Positions 1 to 8,309 of a stretch of DNA of 64,000 nucleotides are shown piece by piece. Location of the stretch: positions 1 to 64,000 of the forward strand of contig NZ_CABVPR010000028.1 in NCBI RefSeq assembly GCF_902499135.1. Reading direction: 5' to 3'. The first letter of the stretch is position 1, and the number at the start of each line of letters is the position of its first letter. The notes below the pieces were generated by a model. The model was not told where the DNA came from. It saw nothing but the letters and a program-made list of their open reading frames with translations, and made no database searches. The stretch comes from Burkholderia dolosa (lineage in GTDB: Bacteria; Pseudomonadota; Gammaproteobacteria; Burkholderiales; Burkholderiaceae). The translations under genes and the position numbers were made by a program.

Positions 1-77
1 TTTTTTTAATGATACGGCGACCACCGAGATCTACACCTGCGCACACACTCTTTCCCTACACGACGCTCTTCCGATCT
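1..77 (+). other. Illumina P5 adapter contamination
   Basis: Positions 8-36 match the Illumina P5 flow-cell oligo, 37-44 (ctgcgcac) sit where the 8-base i5 index belongs, and 45-77 match the TruSeq read-1 primer site, ending in ccgatct. Bases 1-7 are a run of T. This is library adapter left on the end of an assembled contig, not genomic DNA; chromosome starts at about 78. An open reading frame beginning at 9 runs through the adapter into the first real gene, so an automatic annotation could create a false N-terminal extension. Confidence 0.98.
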
Positions 78-178
78 CGGCACACCATCCGCGGCGCCGG
101 CCCGCCCGCAAGCGCTCCCTGCGCCGGCGCCGCGCCGCGCAAACGGCCGCATCGCCGGCCGAGGCCGGCCGCGCCGCG

Positions 179-184
179 TACAAT
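179..184 (+). promoter_or_regulatory. Predicted -10 element of the RNA methyltransferase gene
   Basis: TACAAT lies 31 bases before the ATG at 216. No convincing -35 hexamer is seen. The same TACAAT/TAAAAT pattern precedes several other genes in this window. Confidence 0.4.
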
Positions 185-215
185 ACTGGACTTTTGTACG
201 CCCTCCCCCCGCCTT

Positions 216-1514
216 ATGTCCTCGCCCACCCTGTACGACTTCTTCGCTCCCTGCCCGCGCGGCCTCGAAGCGGCGCTCGCCGCCGAACTGGCCGAGATCG
301 CCAGCAGCCATCTGGACGGCGCGCCGTTCGCCGCGGGCGCGCAGGTGCCGGGCGGTGTCCATTTCCGCGGCGGCTGGGCCGCCGGCATGGCCGCGAACCT
401 CCATTCGCGGATCGCGAGCCGGATTCTGCTGAAGATCGCGCACCGCCCGTATCGCAACGAGCAGGACGTCTACGCGCTCGCGCTCGAGCAGCCGTGGGAG
501 CGCTGGTTCGCCGCGACGCAGACGCTGCGCGTCGACATCACCGCGATCAAGTCGCCGCTGAAGAGCCTCGAATTCGCGACATTGCGCGTGAAGGACGCGA
601 TCTGCGACCGGATGCGCGACAAGACCGGCGCGCGTCCGAGCATCGATACCGGCGCGCCCGACGTGCGCGTGTTCGCGTTCCTGACCGCCAACGAATGCAC
701 GCTGTACCTCGACACGTCCGGCGAGCCGCTGTTCAAGCGCGGCTGGCGTCTCGACAAGGGCGCGGCGCCGCTGCGCGAGAACCTCGCGGCCGGCATCCTG
801 CGCCTGACCGGCTGGACGCCCGGCACGCCGCTGTACGACCCGATGTGCGGCAGCGGCACGTTCCTCGCGGAAGCCGCGCAGATCGCGCTCGGCGTCGCGC
901 CGGGCGTCGAGCGCCGGTTCGGCTTCGAGAAGCTCAAGCAGTACGACATCACCGCATGGCAGGGTCTGAAGGTCGCCGCGCTGGATGCGAAGCGCGCGGC
1001 GCGCGGCAAGCGCGACGCGCTCGGCGTGTACGGCAGCGACATCTCCGGCGACATGCTCGAGAAGGCGCGCGCGAATCTCGAGCGCGCGGGCGTGCCGTCG
1101 ATATGGCTGAAGCAGGTCGACGCGCGCGGAATGACGCCGCCGTGCGACGGCCCGGGCATTCTGCTCGCGAACCCGCCGTACGGCGAACGGATCGAGGTGC
1201 GAGGTCGCGGCCCGCGCGGCGACGTGCGCGAGACCGGTCGCAGCCGCGGCAACGACGACGCGTTCCGCCGCACGCATACCGACACGCCGGACAGCGAGTT
1301 CTTCAATGCGCTCGGCGATGCGCTGAAACAGCGCTTCGCCGGCTGGCAGGCGTTCCTGCTCACGTCGGACCGCTCGCTGCCCGGCCAGCTGCGACTGCGC
1401 GAGTCCGCGAAGACGCCGCTGTTCAACGGCGCGCTCGAATGCCGGCTGTTCCGCTTCGACCTGATCGCGGGTAGCGTGAAGGCGCGCCCCGCCGCACCCG
1501 AAGGCGACGCATAA
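216..1514 (+). CDS. THUMP-domain class I SAM-dependent RNA methyltransferase (RlmL N-terminal/YpsC-like)
   Basis: Predicted N2-guanine rRNA methyltransferase of 432 residues. The N-terminal half (FAPCPRGLEAALAAEL and onward) resembles the THUMP/ferredoxin-like RNA-binding region of RlmL-type enzymes. The C-terminal half is a Rossmann methyltransferase with a SAM-loop region (DPMCGSGTFLAEAA) and the catalytic NPPY motif at residues 319-322. The ATG at 216 is chosen because the reading frame upstream of it enters adapter sequence and the protein then starts as family members do. It corresponds to the first half of the fused E. coli RlmKL; the stand-alone form is common in beta-proteobacteria. 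The exact target base is inferred from the family. Confidence 0.85.
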   Translation: MSSPTLYDFFAPCPRGLEAALAAELAEIASSHLDGAPFAAGAQVPGGVHFRGGWAAGMAANLHSRIASRILLKIAHRPYRNEQDVYALALEQPWERWFAATQTLRVDITAIKSPLKSLEFATLRVKDAICDRMRDKTGARPSIDTGAPDVRVFAFLTANECTLYLDTSGEPLFKRGWRLDKGAAPLRENLAAGILRLTGWTPGTPLYDPMCGSGTFLAEAAQIALGVAPGVERRFGFEKLKQYDITAWQGLKVAALDAKRAARGKRDALGVYGSDISGDMLEKARANLERAGVPSIWLKQVDARGMTPPCDGPGILLANPPYGERIEVRGRGPRGDVRETGRSRGNDDAFRRTHTDTPDSEFFNALGDALKQRFAGWQAFLLTSDRSLPGQLRLRESAKTPLFNGALECRLFRFDLIAGSVKARPAAPEGDA

Positions 1515-1517
1515 ACC

Positions 1518-1542
1518 GCGGGCCGCACGCACGGCGGCCCGC
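1518..1542 (+). terminator. GC-rich hairpin after the methyltransferase gene
   Basis: A perfect 9-bp stem (GCGGGCCGC / GCGGCCCGC) with a 7-base loop starts 3 bases after the stop codon. There is no T-run, so it is at best a weak terminator. Confidence 0.4.
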
Positions 1543-1696
1543 TGCTGTCGCCCGTCTCCTGCCACGCCCGGCGCGTGCCGGGTCTCTCCTCGATCGTTCA
1601 AGCTTCGCTGCGCCGACGCGACGCGGCGGCCCCCACCGCCCGCGCGCGCGTCCGAGCGCCGCGTCCGCCGCGGCCGCACGGCGGCTCCGCCCCTTT

Positions 1697-1733
1697 TGTC
1701 AGCACCGCGACGACTACTGACAGCACGCTGTCA
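1697..1733. promoter_or_regulatory. Operator-like repeats upstream of the VOC gene
   Basis: TGACAGC-AC-GCTGTCA (1718-1733) is a perfect 7-2-7 inverted repeat. Its right arm continues into TGTCAGCA (1729-1736), and the same octamer occurs at 1697-1704, 32 bp away (about three helical turns). The site lies 80-115 bp before the VOC start codon, where a regulator would bind. The adjacent WYL-type regulator is an obvious candidate, but that link is inference. Confidence 0.4.
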
Positions 1734-1812
1734 GCAGACCCGCGCGACACTGCAATCCCGGCGCAATGCAAGGCTGGTTTCCAGATAAAACCGAACGAAA
1801 AAGGAGCTCGTC

Positions 1813-2217
1813 ATGACGTCCGCAACTGCAACCGCAACCGTCGACCGTGCGATCGCGTGGTTCGACATTCCGTCCCTCGATTTCGACCGCGCGATCCGCT
1901 TCTACGAGACCGTGCTGCAGACCACGCTGCAGCGCGAAGTGATCGGCGGCGTGCCGATGGCCGTGTTCGATCACGAGGCGTCGAGCACCGGCGGCAGCAT
2001 CGTGTTCGATCCGCAGCAGATGAAGCCGAGCGCGAACGGCGTGCTCGTGTACCTGAACGCCGGCGAGTCGGTCGTCGCGGCGCTCGAGCGCGCGAAGCGC
2101 GCGGGCGGGATCGTGCAGGGCTCGGTCATCGAGTTGCCGAACAACTACGGCTACATCGGCTACCTGATCGATACCGAAGGCAACCGCGTCGGCCTGCACG
2201 CGCCGAAATGCCACTGA
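1813..2217 (+). CDS. VOC family protein (glyoxalase/bleomycin-resistance fold)
   Basis: 134 residues, the usual size for a single-module vicinal-oxygen-chelate protein. It opens with WFDIPSLDFDRAIRFYETVL, the paired beta-strand and helix typical of the fold, and ends with YIGYLIDTEGNRVGLHAP, the standard last strand with its DTEGN turn. A strong ribosome site (aaaggag, 7 bases before the ATG) supports the start. Substrate cannot be predicted; many such proteins bind a metal and act on or sequester small molecules. It sits 73 bp before a WYL-domain regulator on the same strand, suggesting a regulated pair. Confidence 0.85.
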   Translation: MTSATATATVDRAIAWFDIPSLDFDRAIRFYETVLQTTLQREVIGGVPMAVFDHEASSTGGSIVFDPQQMKPSANGVLVYLNAGESVVAALERAKRAGGIVQGSVIELPNNYGYIGYLIDTEGNRVGLHAPKCH

Positions 2218-2290
2218 CCGCACCGTTCGCGCGGCCGCCGCGGCGCTATCATCGCGAAGTTCCCGTTGCCGTTGGAGTCGAGGTGCTGCC

Positions 2291-3016
2291 ATGACGCGCC
2301 GTGCCGACCGTCTGTTCCAGATTGCCGAGCTGCTGCGCGGCCGGCGTCTGACGACCGCGCAGCAGCTCGCCGACTGGCTGTCGGTCTCGCCGCGCACCGT
2401 CTATCGCGACGTGCGCGACCTGCAGCTGTCGGGCGTGCCGATCGAAGGCGAAGCCGGGATCGGCTACCGGCTGAATCGCAACGCGAGCCTGCCGCCGCTC
2501 ACGTTCACGGCCGAGGAACTCGCGGCGCTCGCCGCCGGCGCGCGGATGCTCGAAACGTGGGGCGGCGCGCGCTTCGCGGGCGGTGCGCGATCGGCGCTCG
2601 CGAAGATCGCGTCCGCGATGCCGGCCGACAAGCGCACCGCGCTCGATCGCCTGCCGGTGTTCGCGCCGTCGTTCCATATCGACGAAGCGTTTTTCGGGAA
2701 GGTCGATGCGATCCACCAGGCCGTCGACACGCGTCACATCGTCAGCTTCGCGTACCGCGACCGGCTCGGCGCGCACACGCAACGCCGCGTGTGGCCGCTC
2801 GGGCTCGTTTACTGGGGCGGACGCTGGACGATCGGCGCGTGGTGCGAGCTGCGCGGCGACTTCCGCACGTTCGACATCGCGCGGATGGGCGACATCACCG
2901 TGCACGAGCAGTTTCCGGACATGGAGGGCCGGCGCATCGCCGATTACATGCGGATCGCCGAGACGCCGATGCGGGATCCGTCGTGTCGGCGCGAGATGAA
3001 AACCGGCGCCGGGTAG
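2291..3016 (+). CDS. YafY-type HTH-WYL transcriptional regulator
   Basis: 241 residues. Residues 1-60 form a winged HTH (LTTAQQLADWLSVSPRTVYRDVRDL, then the wing GVPIEGEAGIGYRL) of the DeoR/HTH_11 type. The middle and C-terminal part carries a WYL-like ligand-binding domain (VSFAYRDRLGAHTQRRVWPLGLVYWGGRWTIGAW region). WYL proteins generally sense small molecules or nucleic acids. The upstream VOC gene is the likeliest target. A GGAG-containing ribosome site precedes the ATG. Confidence 0.85.
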   Translation: MTRRADRLFQIAELLRGRRLTTAQQLADWLSVSPRTVYRDVRDLQLSGVPIEGEAGIGYRLNRNASLPPLTFTAEELAALAAGARMLETWGGARFAGGARSALAKIASAMPADKRTALDRLPVFAPSFHIDEAFFGKVDAIHQAVDTRHIVSFAYRDRLGAHTQRRVWPLGLVYWGGRWTIGAWCELRGDFRTFDIARMGDITVHEQFPDMEGRRIADYMRIAETPMRDPSCRREMKTGAG

Positions 3017-3143
3017 GTCGGCGCCGTCGTTTTCGGATCCGTCCCATTTGATTCGGGGCATCGCATTCACGCTGATGACGAACGGACCGGTGGACGATGT
3101 CGTCCTGAATCACCTGCATGTCAGCGGCGACGGCGAACACGCG

Positions 3144-3251
3144 ATGAACAACTTCTACTCGATGAAGATGGCGATCAAGTTCATCGCTGCCGCTGTCGTT
3201 TCGTACGCGATACTCGGCACGGCGAACGTGGTCTCGACGACAAAAAGATAA
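3144..3251 (+). CDS. Possible small membrane or secreted peptide, unknown
   Basis: A 35-residue reading frame with a positively charged start and one hydrophobic stretch (MAIKFIAAAVVSYAILGTAN), which could be a signal peptide or single membrane helix. The frame extends upstream to a TTG at 3048. No ribosome site is visible and I recognise no family. It lies between the WYL regulator and the convergent pnt operon. It may be a gene remnant or chance. Confidence 0.2.
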   Translation: MNNFYSMKMAIKFIAAAVVSYAILGTANVVSTTKR

Positions 3252-3266
3252 TCTCGCAGCGCTCGA

Positions 3267-3297
3267 GAACACGCCGGGCGACGCACCCGCCGTGTTC
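3267..3297 (-). terminator. Hairpin downstream of the pnt operon
   Basis: GAACACG (3267-3273) pairs with CGTGTTC (3291-3297), with further inner GC pairs. It sits 28 bp past the pntB stop. A T-rich run on the minus strand follows only after about 15 bases, so termination is uncertain. Confidence 0.35.
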
Positions 3298-3324
3298 CCC
3301 CTGCCCGGCCGCTGCGCCGCCGCG

Positions 3325-4779
3325 CTACTCGACCGCCTTCACCATATCCTCGATCACCTTCTTCGCGTCGCCGAACACCATCATCGTCTTGTCCATGTAG
3401 AAGAGATCGTTGTCGAGGCCCGCGTAACCGGCCGCCATCGACCGCTTGTTGACGATCACCGTGCGCGCCTTGTACGCCTCGATGATCGGCATCCCCGCGA
3501 TCGGCGACTTCGGATCGTTCTTCGCGGCCGGATTCACGACGTCGTTCGCGCCGAGCACGAGCACTACATCGACCTGGCCGAACTCGCCGTTGATGTCCTC
3601 CATCTCGTGCACGATCTCGTACGGCACCTCCGCTTCCGCGAGCAGCACGTTCATGTGCCCGGGCATCCGCCCCGCGACCGGATGAATCGCATATTTCACG
3701 TCGATTCCCTTGTCGGTCAGCTTGTCGGTCAGCTCCTTCAGCGCGTGCTGCGCGCGGGCCACCGCGAGCCCGTAGCCCGGCACGATCACGACCGATTCCG
3801 CGTTGCCGAGCATGAACGCCGCGTCGTCGGCCGAACCGGACTTCACCGGCCGCTGCTCCTTCGCGCCCGCCGCACCGCCGGCCGCCGCGTCGCCGCCGAA
3901 GCCGCCGAGAATCACGTTGAAGAACGAGCGGTTCATCGCGTGGCACATGATGTACGACAGGATCGCGCCCGACGAGCCGACGAGCGAGCCGGCGATGATC
4001 AGCATCGCGTTGTTCAGCGAGAAGCCGATGCCAGCCGCCGCCCAGCCCGAGTACGAGTTCAGCATCGACACGACCACCGGCATGTCCGCGCCGCCGATCG
4101 GGATGATGATCAGCACGCCGAGCACGAACGCGATCGCCGTCATGATGATGAACGGCAGCCACGCCTGCGTGATGAAGAACAGGATCCCGAAGCCGAGCAT
4201 CGCGATCGCGAGCATCAGGTTGATCAGGTGCTGCCCCGCATACACGACCGGCGCGCCCTGGAACAGCCGGAACTTGTACTTGCCCGACAGCTTGCCGAAC
4301 GCGATCACCGACCCGGAGAACGTGATCGCGCCGACGAACGTGCCGATGAACAGCTCGACGCGATTGCCGTACGGGATGAAATTCGCCGACACCGCATCCT
4401 GCGGCACGAGCCCGAACGCCTCCGGCTCCGACACGACCGCATACGCGATGCACACGGCTGCGAGACCGATCAGCGAGTGCATCGCGGCGACGAGCTCCGG
4501 CATCTTGGTCATCTCGACGCGCGCGGCGACGAACGCGCCGACCGCGCCGCCGACGACGAGCGCGCCGAGCACGAGCGCGATGCCGAGCGGCAGGTTCGCG
4601 CCGAGCCACGCGGCCTGCTTGACGATCAGCGCGATCGTCGTGAGGATCGCGATGGCCATCCCGACCATCCCGAACAGGTTGCCGCGCCGCGCGCTCTTCG
4701 GGTTCGACAGCCCCTTCAGCGCCTGGATGAAGCACACCGATGCGACGAGGTACAGCAGCGTGACGACGTTCATGCTCAT
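3325..4779 (-). CDS. pntB: NAD(P) transhydrogenase subunit beta
   Basis: 484-residue inner-membrane subunit of the proton-translocating transhydrogenase, which uses the proton gradient to reduce NADP+ with NADH. The N-terminal two-thirds is a series of hydrophobic helices (starting [23 protein letters not shown]). The C-terminal third is the NADP(H)-binding domain III, with the [10 protein letters not shown] loop and the [16 protein letters not shown] segment. The chosen start (MSMNVV) overlaps the stop of pntAb by four bases (ATGA), implying translational coupling. Last gene of the operon pntAa-pntAb-pntB. Confidence 0.96.
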   Translation of the reverse strand: MSMNVVTLLYLVASVCFIQALKGLSNPKSARRGNLFGMVGMAIAILTTIALIVKQAAWLGANLPLGIALVLGALVVGGAVGAFVAARVEMTKMPELVAAMHSLIGLAAVCIAYAVVSEPEAFGLVPQDAVSANFIPYGNRVELFIGTFVGAITFSGSVIAFGKLSGKYKFRLFQGAPVVYAGQHLINLMLAIAMLGFGILFFITQAWLPFIIMTAIAFVLGVLIIIPIGGADMPVVVSMLNSYSGWAAAGIGFSLNNAMLIIAGSLVGSSGAILSYIMCHAMNRSFFNVILGGFGGDAAAGGAAGAKEQRPVKSGSADDAAFMLGNAESVVIVPGYGLAVARAQHALKELTDKLTDKGIDVKYAIHPVAGRMPGHMNVLLAEAEVPYEIVHEMEDINGEFGQVDVVLVLGANDVVNPAAKNDPKSPIAGMPIIEAYKARTVIVNKRSMAAGYAGLDNDLFYMDKTMMVFGDAKKVIEDMVKAVE

Positions 4780-5102
4780 CGCGCGCCCTCCTTGCCGCCT
4801 TCGACGCGCTTCGGCTCCTTCTTGCGGAACATCTCGAGCATGCGTCTCGTCACGAGAAAGCCGCCGAACACGTTCACCGCCGCGAGCGCGACCGCGAGCG
4901 TGCCGAACAGCTTGCCGGTCGGGCCGACGGTCAGCGCGGCGGCCAGCATCGCGCCGACGATCACGATCGCCGAAATCGCGTTGGTCACGGCCATCAGCGG
5001 CGTATGCAGCGCGGGCGTGACGTTCCACACGACGTGGTAGCCGACGTACACCGCGAGCACGAAGATGATCACGTTGATCACCGTGTGATTGATGACTTCC
5101 AT
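4776..5102 (-). CDS. pntAb: NAD(P) transhydrogenase subunit alpha, membrane part
   Basis: 108 residues with about three transmembrane helices. It corresponds to the C-terminal membrane portion of E. coli PntA, which here is a separate chain (the three-subunit arrangement also seen in Rhodospirillum). It forms part of the proton channel with PntB. It starts 12 bp after pntAa and overlaps pntB by ATGA. Confidence 0.93.
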   Translation of the reverse strand: MEVINHTVINVIIFVLAVYVGYHVVWNVTPALHTPLMAVTNAISAIVIVGAMLAAALTVGPTGKLFGTLAVALAAVNVFGGFLVTRRMLEMFRKKEPKRVEGGKEGAR

Positions 5103-5114
5103 GGTCTCCTCCGT

Positions 5115-6254
5115 TTATTGGCGCGTGAGCTCGCCGTCGCGGCACAACAGCGTCGCGGCGACGATGTCGTCGGTCAGGTCGATGTTCAGCGCGCCTTCCT
5201 TCGTGACGATCAGCTTCATGAAGTCGAGCAGGTTGCGCGCATACAGCGCGGATGCATCCGACGCGACCATCGACGCGAGATTCGTGTGGCCGGCGATCGT
5301 CACGCCGTTGTGCACGATCACCTGATCGGCGACGGTCAGCGGGCAGTTGCCGCCTTTCCTGCCGTCGATCTCCGGGCCGCGGCCCGCCGCGAGATCGACG
5401 AGCACCGAGCCGGGCTTCATCGACTGCACGGTGTCGGCCGAAATCAGTGTCGGCGCGGGGCGCCCCGGAATCAGCGCGGTCGTGATCACGATGTCGGCCT
5501 GCTTCGCGCGCTCGTGCACGAGCGCGGCCTGCCGCGTGAGCCACGACGGCGGCATCGGCCGCGCATAGCCGCCGACGCCCTGCGCGGCTTCGCGCTCTTC
5601 GTCGGTTTCGAACGGGACGTCGAGGAATTTCGCGCCGAGCGATTCGATCTGCTCCTTCACCGCCGGCCGCACGTCGGACGCCTCGATCACCGCGCCGAGC
5701 CGCTTCGCGGTCGCGATCGCCTGCAGCCCGGCCACGCCCGCGCCGAGCACCAGCACGCGCGCGGCCTTCACGGTGCCCGCGGCGGTCATCAGCATCGGCA
5801 GGAAGCGCGGATACAGCGACGCGGCGACGAGCACCGCCTTGTAGCCGGCGATGTTCGCCTGCGACGACAGCACGTCGAGACTCTGCGCGCGCGTCGTGCG
5901 CGGCGCCGCTTCCAGCGCGAAACCGGTCACGCCGGCCGCCGCGAGCTTCGCCGCCTGCTCGGCGTTGAACGGCTCGAGCATCCCGATCAGCACCGCGCCG
6001 CGCTTGAGCTGCGGCAACTCGGCATCGGTGGGCGCCTGGACCTTCAGCACGATGTCGGCACCGAGAGCGGCCGACTGGTCGGTCAATTCGGCGCCGGCCG
6101 CCGCATACGCGTCGTCGGGATAGCTCGCCGCGGTGCCGGCGCCTGTCGCAACGCTGACGCGGTGGCCGGCGGCCGCGTATTTCTTCACGGTTTCCGGCGT
6201 CGCGGCCACGCGCGCCTCGTTCGCCCGCGTTTCAGCAGGCACTCCAATATGCAT
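5115..6254 (-). CDS. pntAa: Re/Si-specific NAD(P)(+) transhydrogenase subunit alpha, NAD-binding part
   Basis: 379 residues, cytoplasmic domain I that binds NAD(H). It resembles alanine dehydrogenase: N-terminal [21 protein letters not shown], then a Rossmann motif [19 protein letters not shown] good ribosome site (cggagga) precedes the ATG. First gene of the pnt operon; the enzyme supplies NADPH for biosynthesis and oxidative-stress defence. Confidence 0.95.
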   Translation of the reverse strand: MHIGVPAETRANEARVAATPETVKKYAAAGHRVSVATGAGTAASYPDDAYAAAGAELTDQSAALGADIVLKVQAPTDAELPQLKRGAVLIGMLEPFNAEQAAKLAAAGVTGFALEAAPRTTRAQSLDVLSSQANIAGYKAVLVAASLYPRFLPMLMTAAGTVKAARVLVLGAGVAGLQAIATAKRLGAVIEASDVRPAVKEQIESLGAKFLDVPFETDEEREAAQGVGGYARPMPPSWLTRQAALVHERAKQADIVITTALIPGRPAPTLISADTVQSMKPGSVLVDLAAGRGPEIDGRKGGNCPLTVADQVIVHNGVTIAGHTNLASMVASDASALYARNLLDFMKLIVTKEGALNIDLTDDIVAATLLCRDGELTRQ

Positions 6255-6525
6255 CGTCGGTTCCTCCGGTCATTGTCAGTATTTCTTTTCTTGCGGTTCT
6301 TACTGCACAACGAGCCGGACAGGCTGACGTACCGGCTCACGAGCAACGGCGTTCACGCTGCACTTTAACCGAAAGCGGTCGTCGCGCGAGCAATTCGCGT
6401 ACGACCGTGCGGTCGCCGCCGCGACGCGCCGCCGGCCCGCGGAGCGGCGCGGCAGCCGACGTTCGAGGGTCGGATTCGTCCGACGAAGCGGCGGGCAACG
6501 GCCGGCAGCGTCCGGATGCAACCGG

Positions 6526-6531
6526 TAAAAT
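6526..6531 (+). promoter_or_regulatory. Predicted -10 element just before nudJ
   Basis: TAAAAT ends 8 bases before the nudJ ATG, so transcription would begin at or within 1-2 bases of the start codon. No Shine-Dalgarno sequence is seen. Possible leaderless mRNA. Confidence 0.4.
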
Positions 6532-6539
6532 GCCGATCC

Positions 6540-7049
6540 ATGAAACCCGAACTCTGGACCCCGCATGTGACCGTCGCGGCGCTGATCGAGCGCGCCGGCC
6601 GCTTTCTCGTGATCGAGGAAGAAACGTCGACGGGCCTGCGCATCAACCAGCCTGCCGGCCATCTCGAAGCCGGCGAAACGCTCGCCGACGCCGTGATCCG
6701 CGAAACGCTCGAGGAAACCGCGCACCCGTTCGTGCCGAACGCGCTCGTCGGCGTCTATCTCGCGCACTACAAGCGTCCGGGCACCGCCGGCGCGACTTAT
6801 CTGCGCTTCACGTTCTGCGGCACCGCGGGCGAGCCGCTCGCGGGCCACCGGCTCGACGACGGCATCGTGCGCACGCTGTGGATGAGCGCCGACGAACTGC
6901 GCGCGTGCACCGAGCGCCATCGTTCGCCGGCGGTGATGCGCTGCGTCGACGACTATCTCGCCGGGCGGCGCGTGCCGCTCGATTTCGTGCATACGCATTC
7001 GGTCGCGCCGCGTCCGGACGCATTCGACCGTCAGGCGGTGAACAAATGA
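6540..7049 (+). CDS. nudJ: NUDIX hydrolase, NudJ-like phosphatase
   Basis: 169 residues. The Nudix box is clear ([20 protein letters not shown], fitting Gx5Ex7REUxEE), the metal-binding catalytic helix. In E. coli nudJ (ymfB) likewise sits directly upstream of mnmA and removes phosphate from HMP-PP and nucleoside di/triphosphates; the same neighbourhood supports this assignment. The ATG at 6540 is chosen because the product then starts [17 protein letters not shown] as in homologues; a longer frame from 6516 exists. The stop overlaps the mnmA start (ATGA). Confidence 0.82.
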   Translation: MKPELWTPHVTVAALIERAGRFLVIEEETSTGLRINQPAGHLEAGETLADAVIRETLEETAHPFVPNALVGVYLAHYKRPGTAGATYLRFTFCGTAGEPLAGHRLDDGIVRTLWMSADELRACTERHRSPAVMRCVDDYLAGRRVPLDFVHTHSVAPRPDAFDRQAVNK

Positions 7050-8194
7050 GCAAGCGCCGTGTAGTGGTGGGCATGTCGGGCGGCGTCGATTCGTCGGTGA
7101 CCGCATGGCTGCTGAAGGAACAGGGCTACGACGTGGTCGGCCTGTTCATGAAGAACTGGGAAGACGACGACGACGGCGAATACTGCTCGACGCGCCAGGA
7201 CTGGATCGACGTCGTGTCGGTGGCCGATCTGATCGGCATCGACGTCGAAGCCGTGAACTTCGCGGCCGAATACAAGGACCGCGTGTTCGCGGAATTCCTG
7301 CGCGAATATTCGGCCGGCCGCACGCCGAACCCGGACGTGCTGTGCAATGCCGAGATCAAGTTCAAGGCGTTCCTCGATCATGCGATGTCGCTCGGCGCGG
7401 AAACGATCGCGACCGGTCACTACGCGCGCGTGCGCGAGCGCGACGGGCGCTTCGAGCTGCTGAAGGCGTTCGATCATACGAAAGACCAGTCGTACTTCCT
7501 GCACCGGCTGAACCAGGCGCAGCTGTCGAAGACGATGTTCCCGCTCGGCGAGATCCCGAAGACAAAGGTGCGCGAGATCGCCGCGCAGATCGGGCTGCCG
7601 AACGCGAAGAAGAAGGATTCGACCGGCATCTGCTTCATCGGCGAGCGGCCGTTCCGCGACTTCCTGAACCGTTATCTGCCGACGAAGCCCGGCCCGATGA
7701 AGACGCCGGACGGCAAGCTCGTCGGCGAGCACATCGGACTCGCGTTCTATACGTTCGGCCAGCGCAAGGGCATCGGCCTCGGCGGCAGCAAGGACGGCAG
7801 CGGCGAGCCGTGGTTCGTCGCCGCGAAGGACATCGCGTCGAACACGCTGTACGTCGTGCAGGGCCACGATCATCCGTGGCTGCTGTCGCGGCAGCTCGTC
7901 GCCGGCAACGTAAGCTGGGTCGCCGGCGAACCGCCGGCCGAAGGTCACGCATGCGGCGCGAAAACGCGCTACCGGCAGGCCGACGCCGCGTGCACGTTCG
8001 CGGGCGCCGGCGGCGAGCGCTTCTCGCTCGCGTTCGACGACGCGCAATGGGCGGTCACGCCCGGGCAGTCGGCGGTGCTGTACGACGGCGACGTCTGTCT
8101 CGGCGGCGGCATCATCGAATTCGCGGCAACCGGCCAGCCCGGCCACGCCGCGATCGCGCAGGGCCGCACGGCGGCGCTCGCCGAAGCACGCTGA
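7046..8194 (+). CDS. mnmA: tRNA-specific 2-thiouridylase MnmA
   Basis: 382 residues, cytoplasmic. It makes the 2-thio group of uridine-34 in tRNA-Lys, -Glu and -Gln, receiving sulfur through the Tus relay. The PP-loop ATP-pyrophosphatase motif GMSGGVDSS is at residues 9-17. The two catalytic cysteines are Cys100 (PNPDVLCN) and Cys196 ([10 protein letters not shown]). Four-base overlap with nudJ indicates a two-gene operon. Confidence 0.97.
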   Translation: MSKRRVVVGMSGGVDSSVTAWLLKEQGYDVVGLFMKNWEDDDDGEYCSTRQDWIDVVSVADLIGIDVEAVNFAAEYKDRVFAEFLREYSAGRTPNPDVLCNAEIKFKAFLDHAMSLGAETIATGHYARVRERDGRFELLKAFDHTKDQSYFLHRLNQAQLSKTMFPLGEIPKTKVREIAAQIGLPNAKKKDSTGICFIGERPFRDFLNRYLPTKPGPMKTPDGKLVGEHIGLAFYTFGQRKGIGLGGSKDGSGEPWFVAAKDIASNTLYVVQGHDHPWLLSRQLVAGNVSWVAGEPPAEGHACGAKTRYRQADAACTFAGAGGERFSLAFDDAQWAVTPGQSAVLYDGDVCLGGGIIEFAATGQPGHAAIAQGRTAALAEAR

Positions 8195-8309
8195 CATCGC
8201 TTCGGTTTAGACTTGCGGCACGCCGCGCCCGGCGGAACACGATTCCGCCGCGGCCGGCGCGCCGCCGCGCAGCGTACGCATGGCGGCACTTCATTCCTGT
8301 GGAGTCCCC

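Noticed and set aside
9-215. N-terminal extension of the first methyltransferase
   Set aside because: It is translated adapter and leader; the family start is at 216.
3292-5040. 582-codon plus-strand frame opposite pntB and pntAb
   Set aside because: Low-complexity antisense frame; the minus-strand genes are unambiguous.
6255-6539. Possible small gene or riboswitch between pntAa and nudJ
   Set aside because: Only the pnt promoter region and an upstream frame of nudJ without a domain; no recognised fold.
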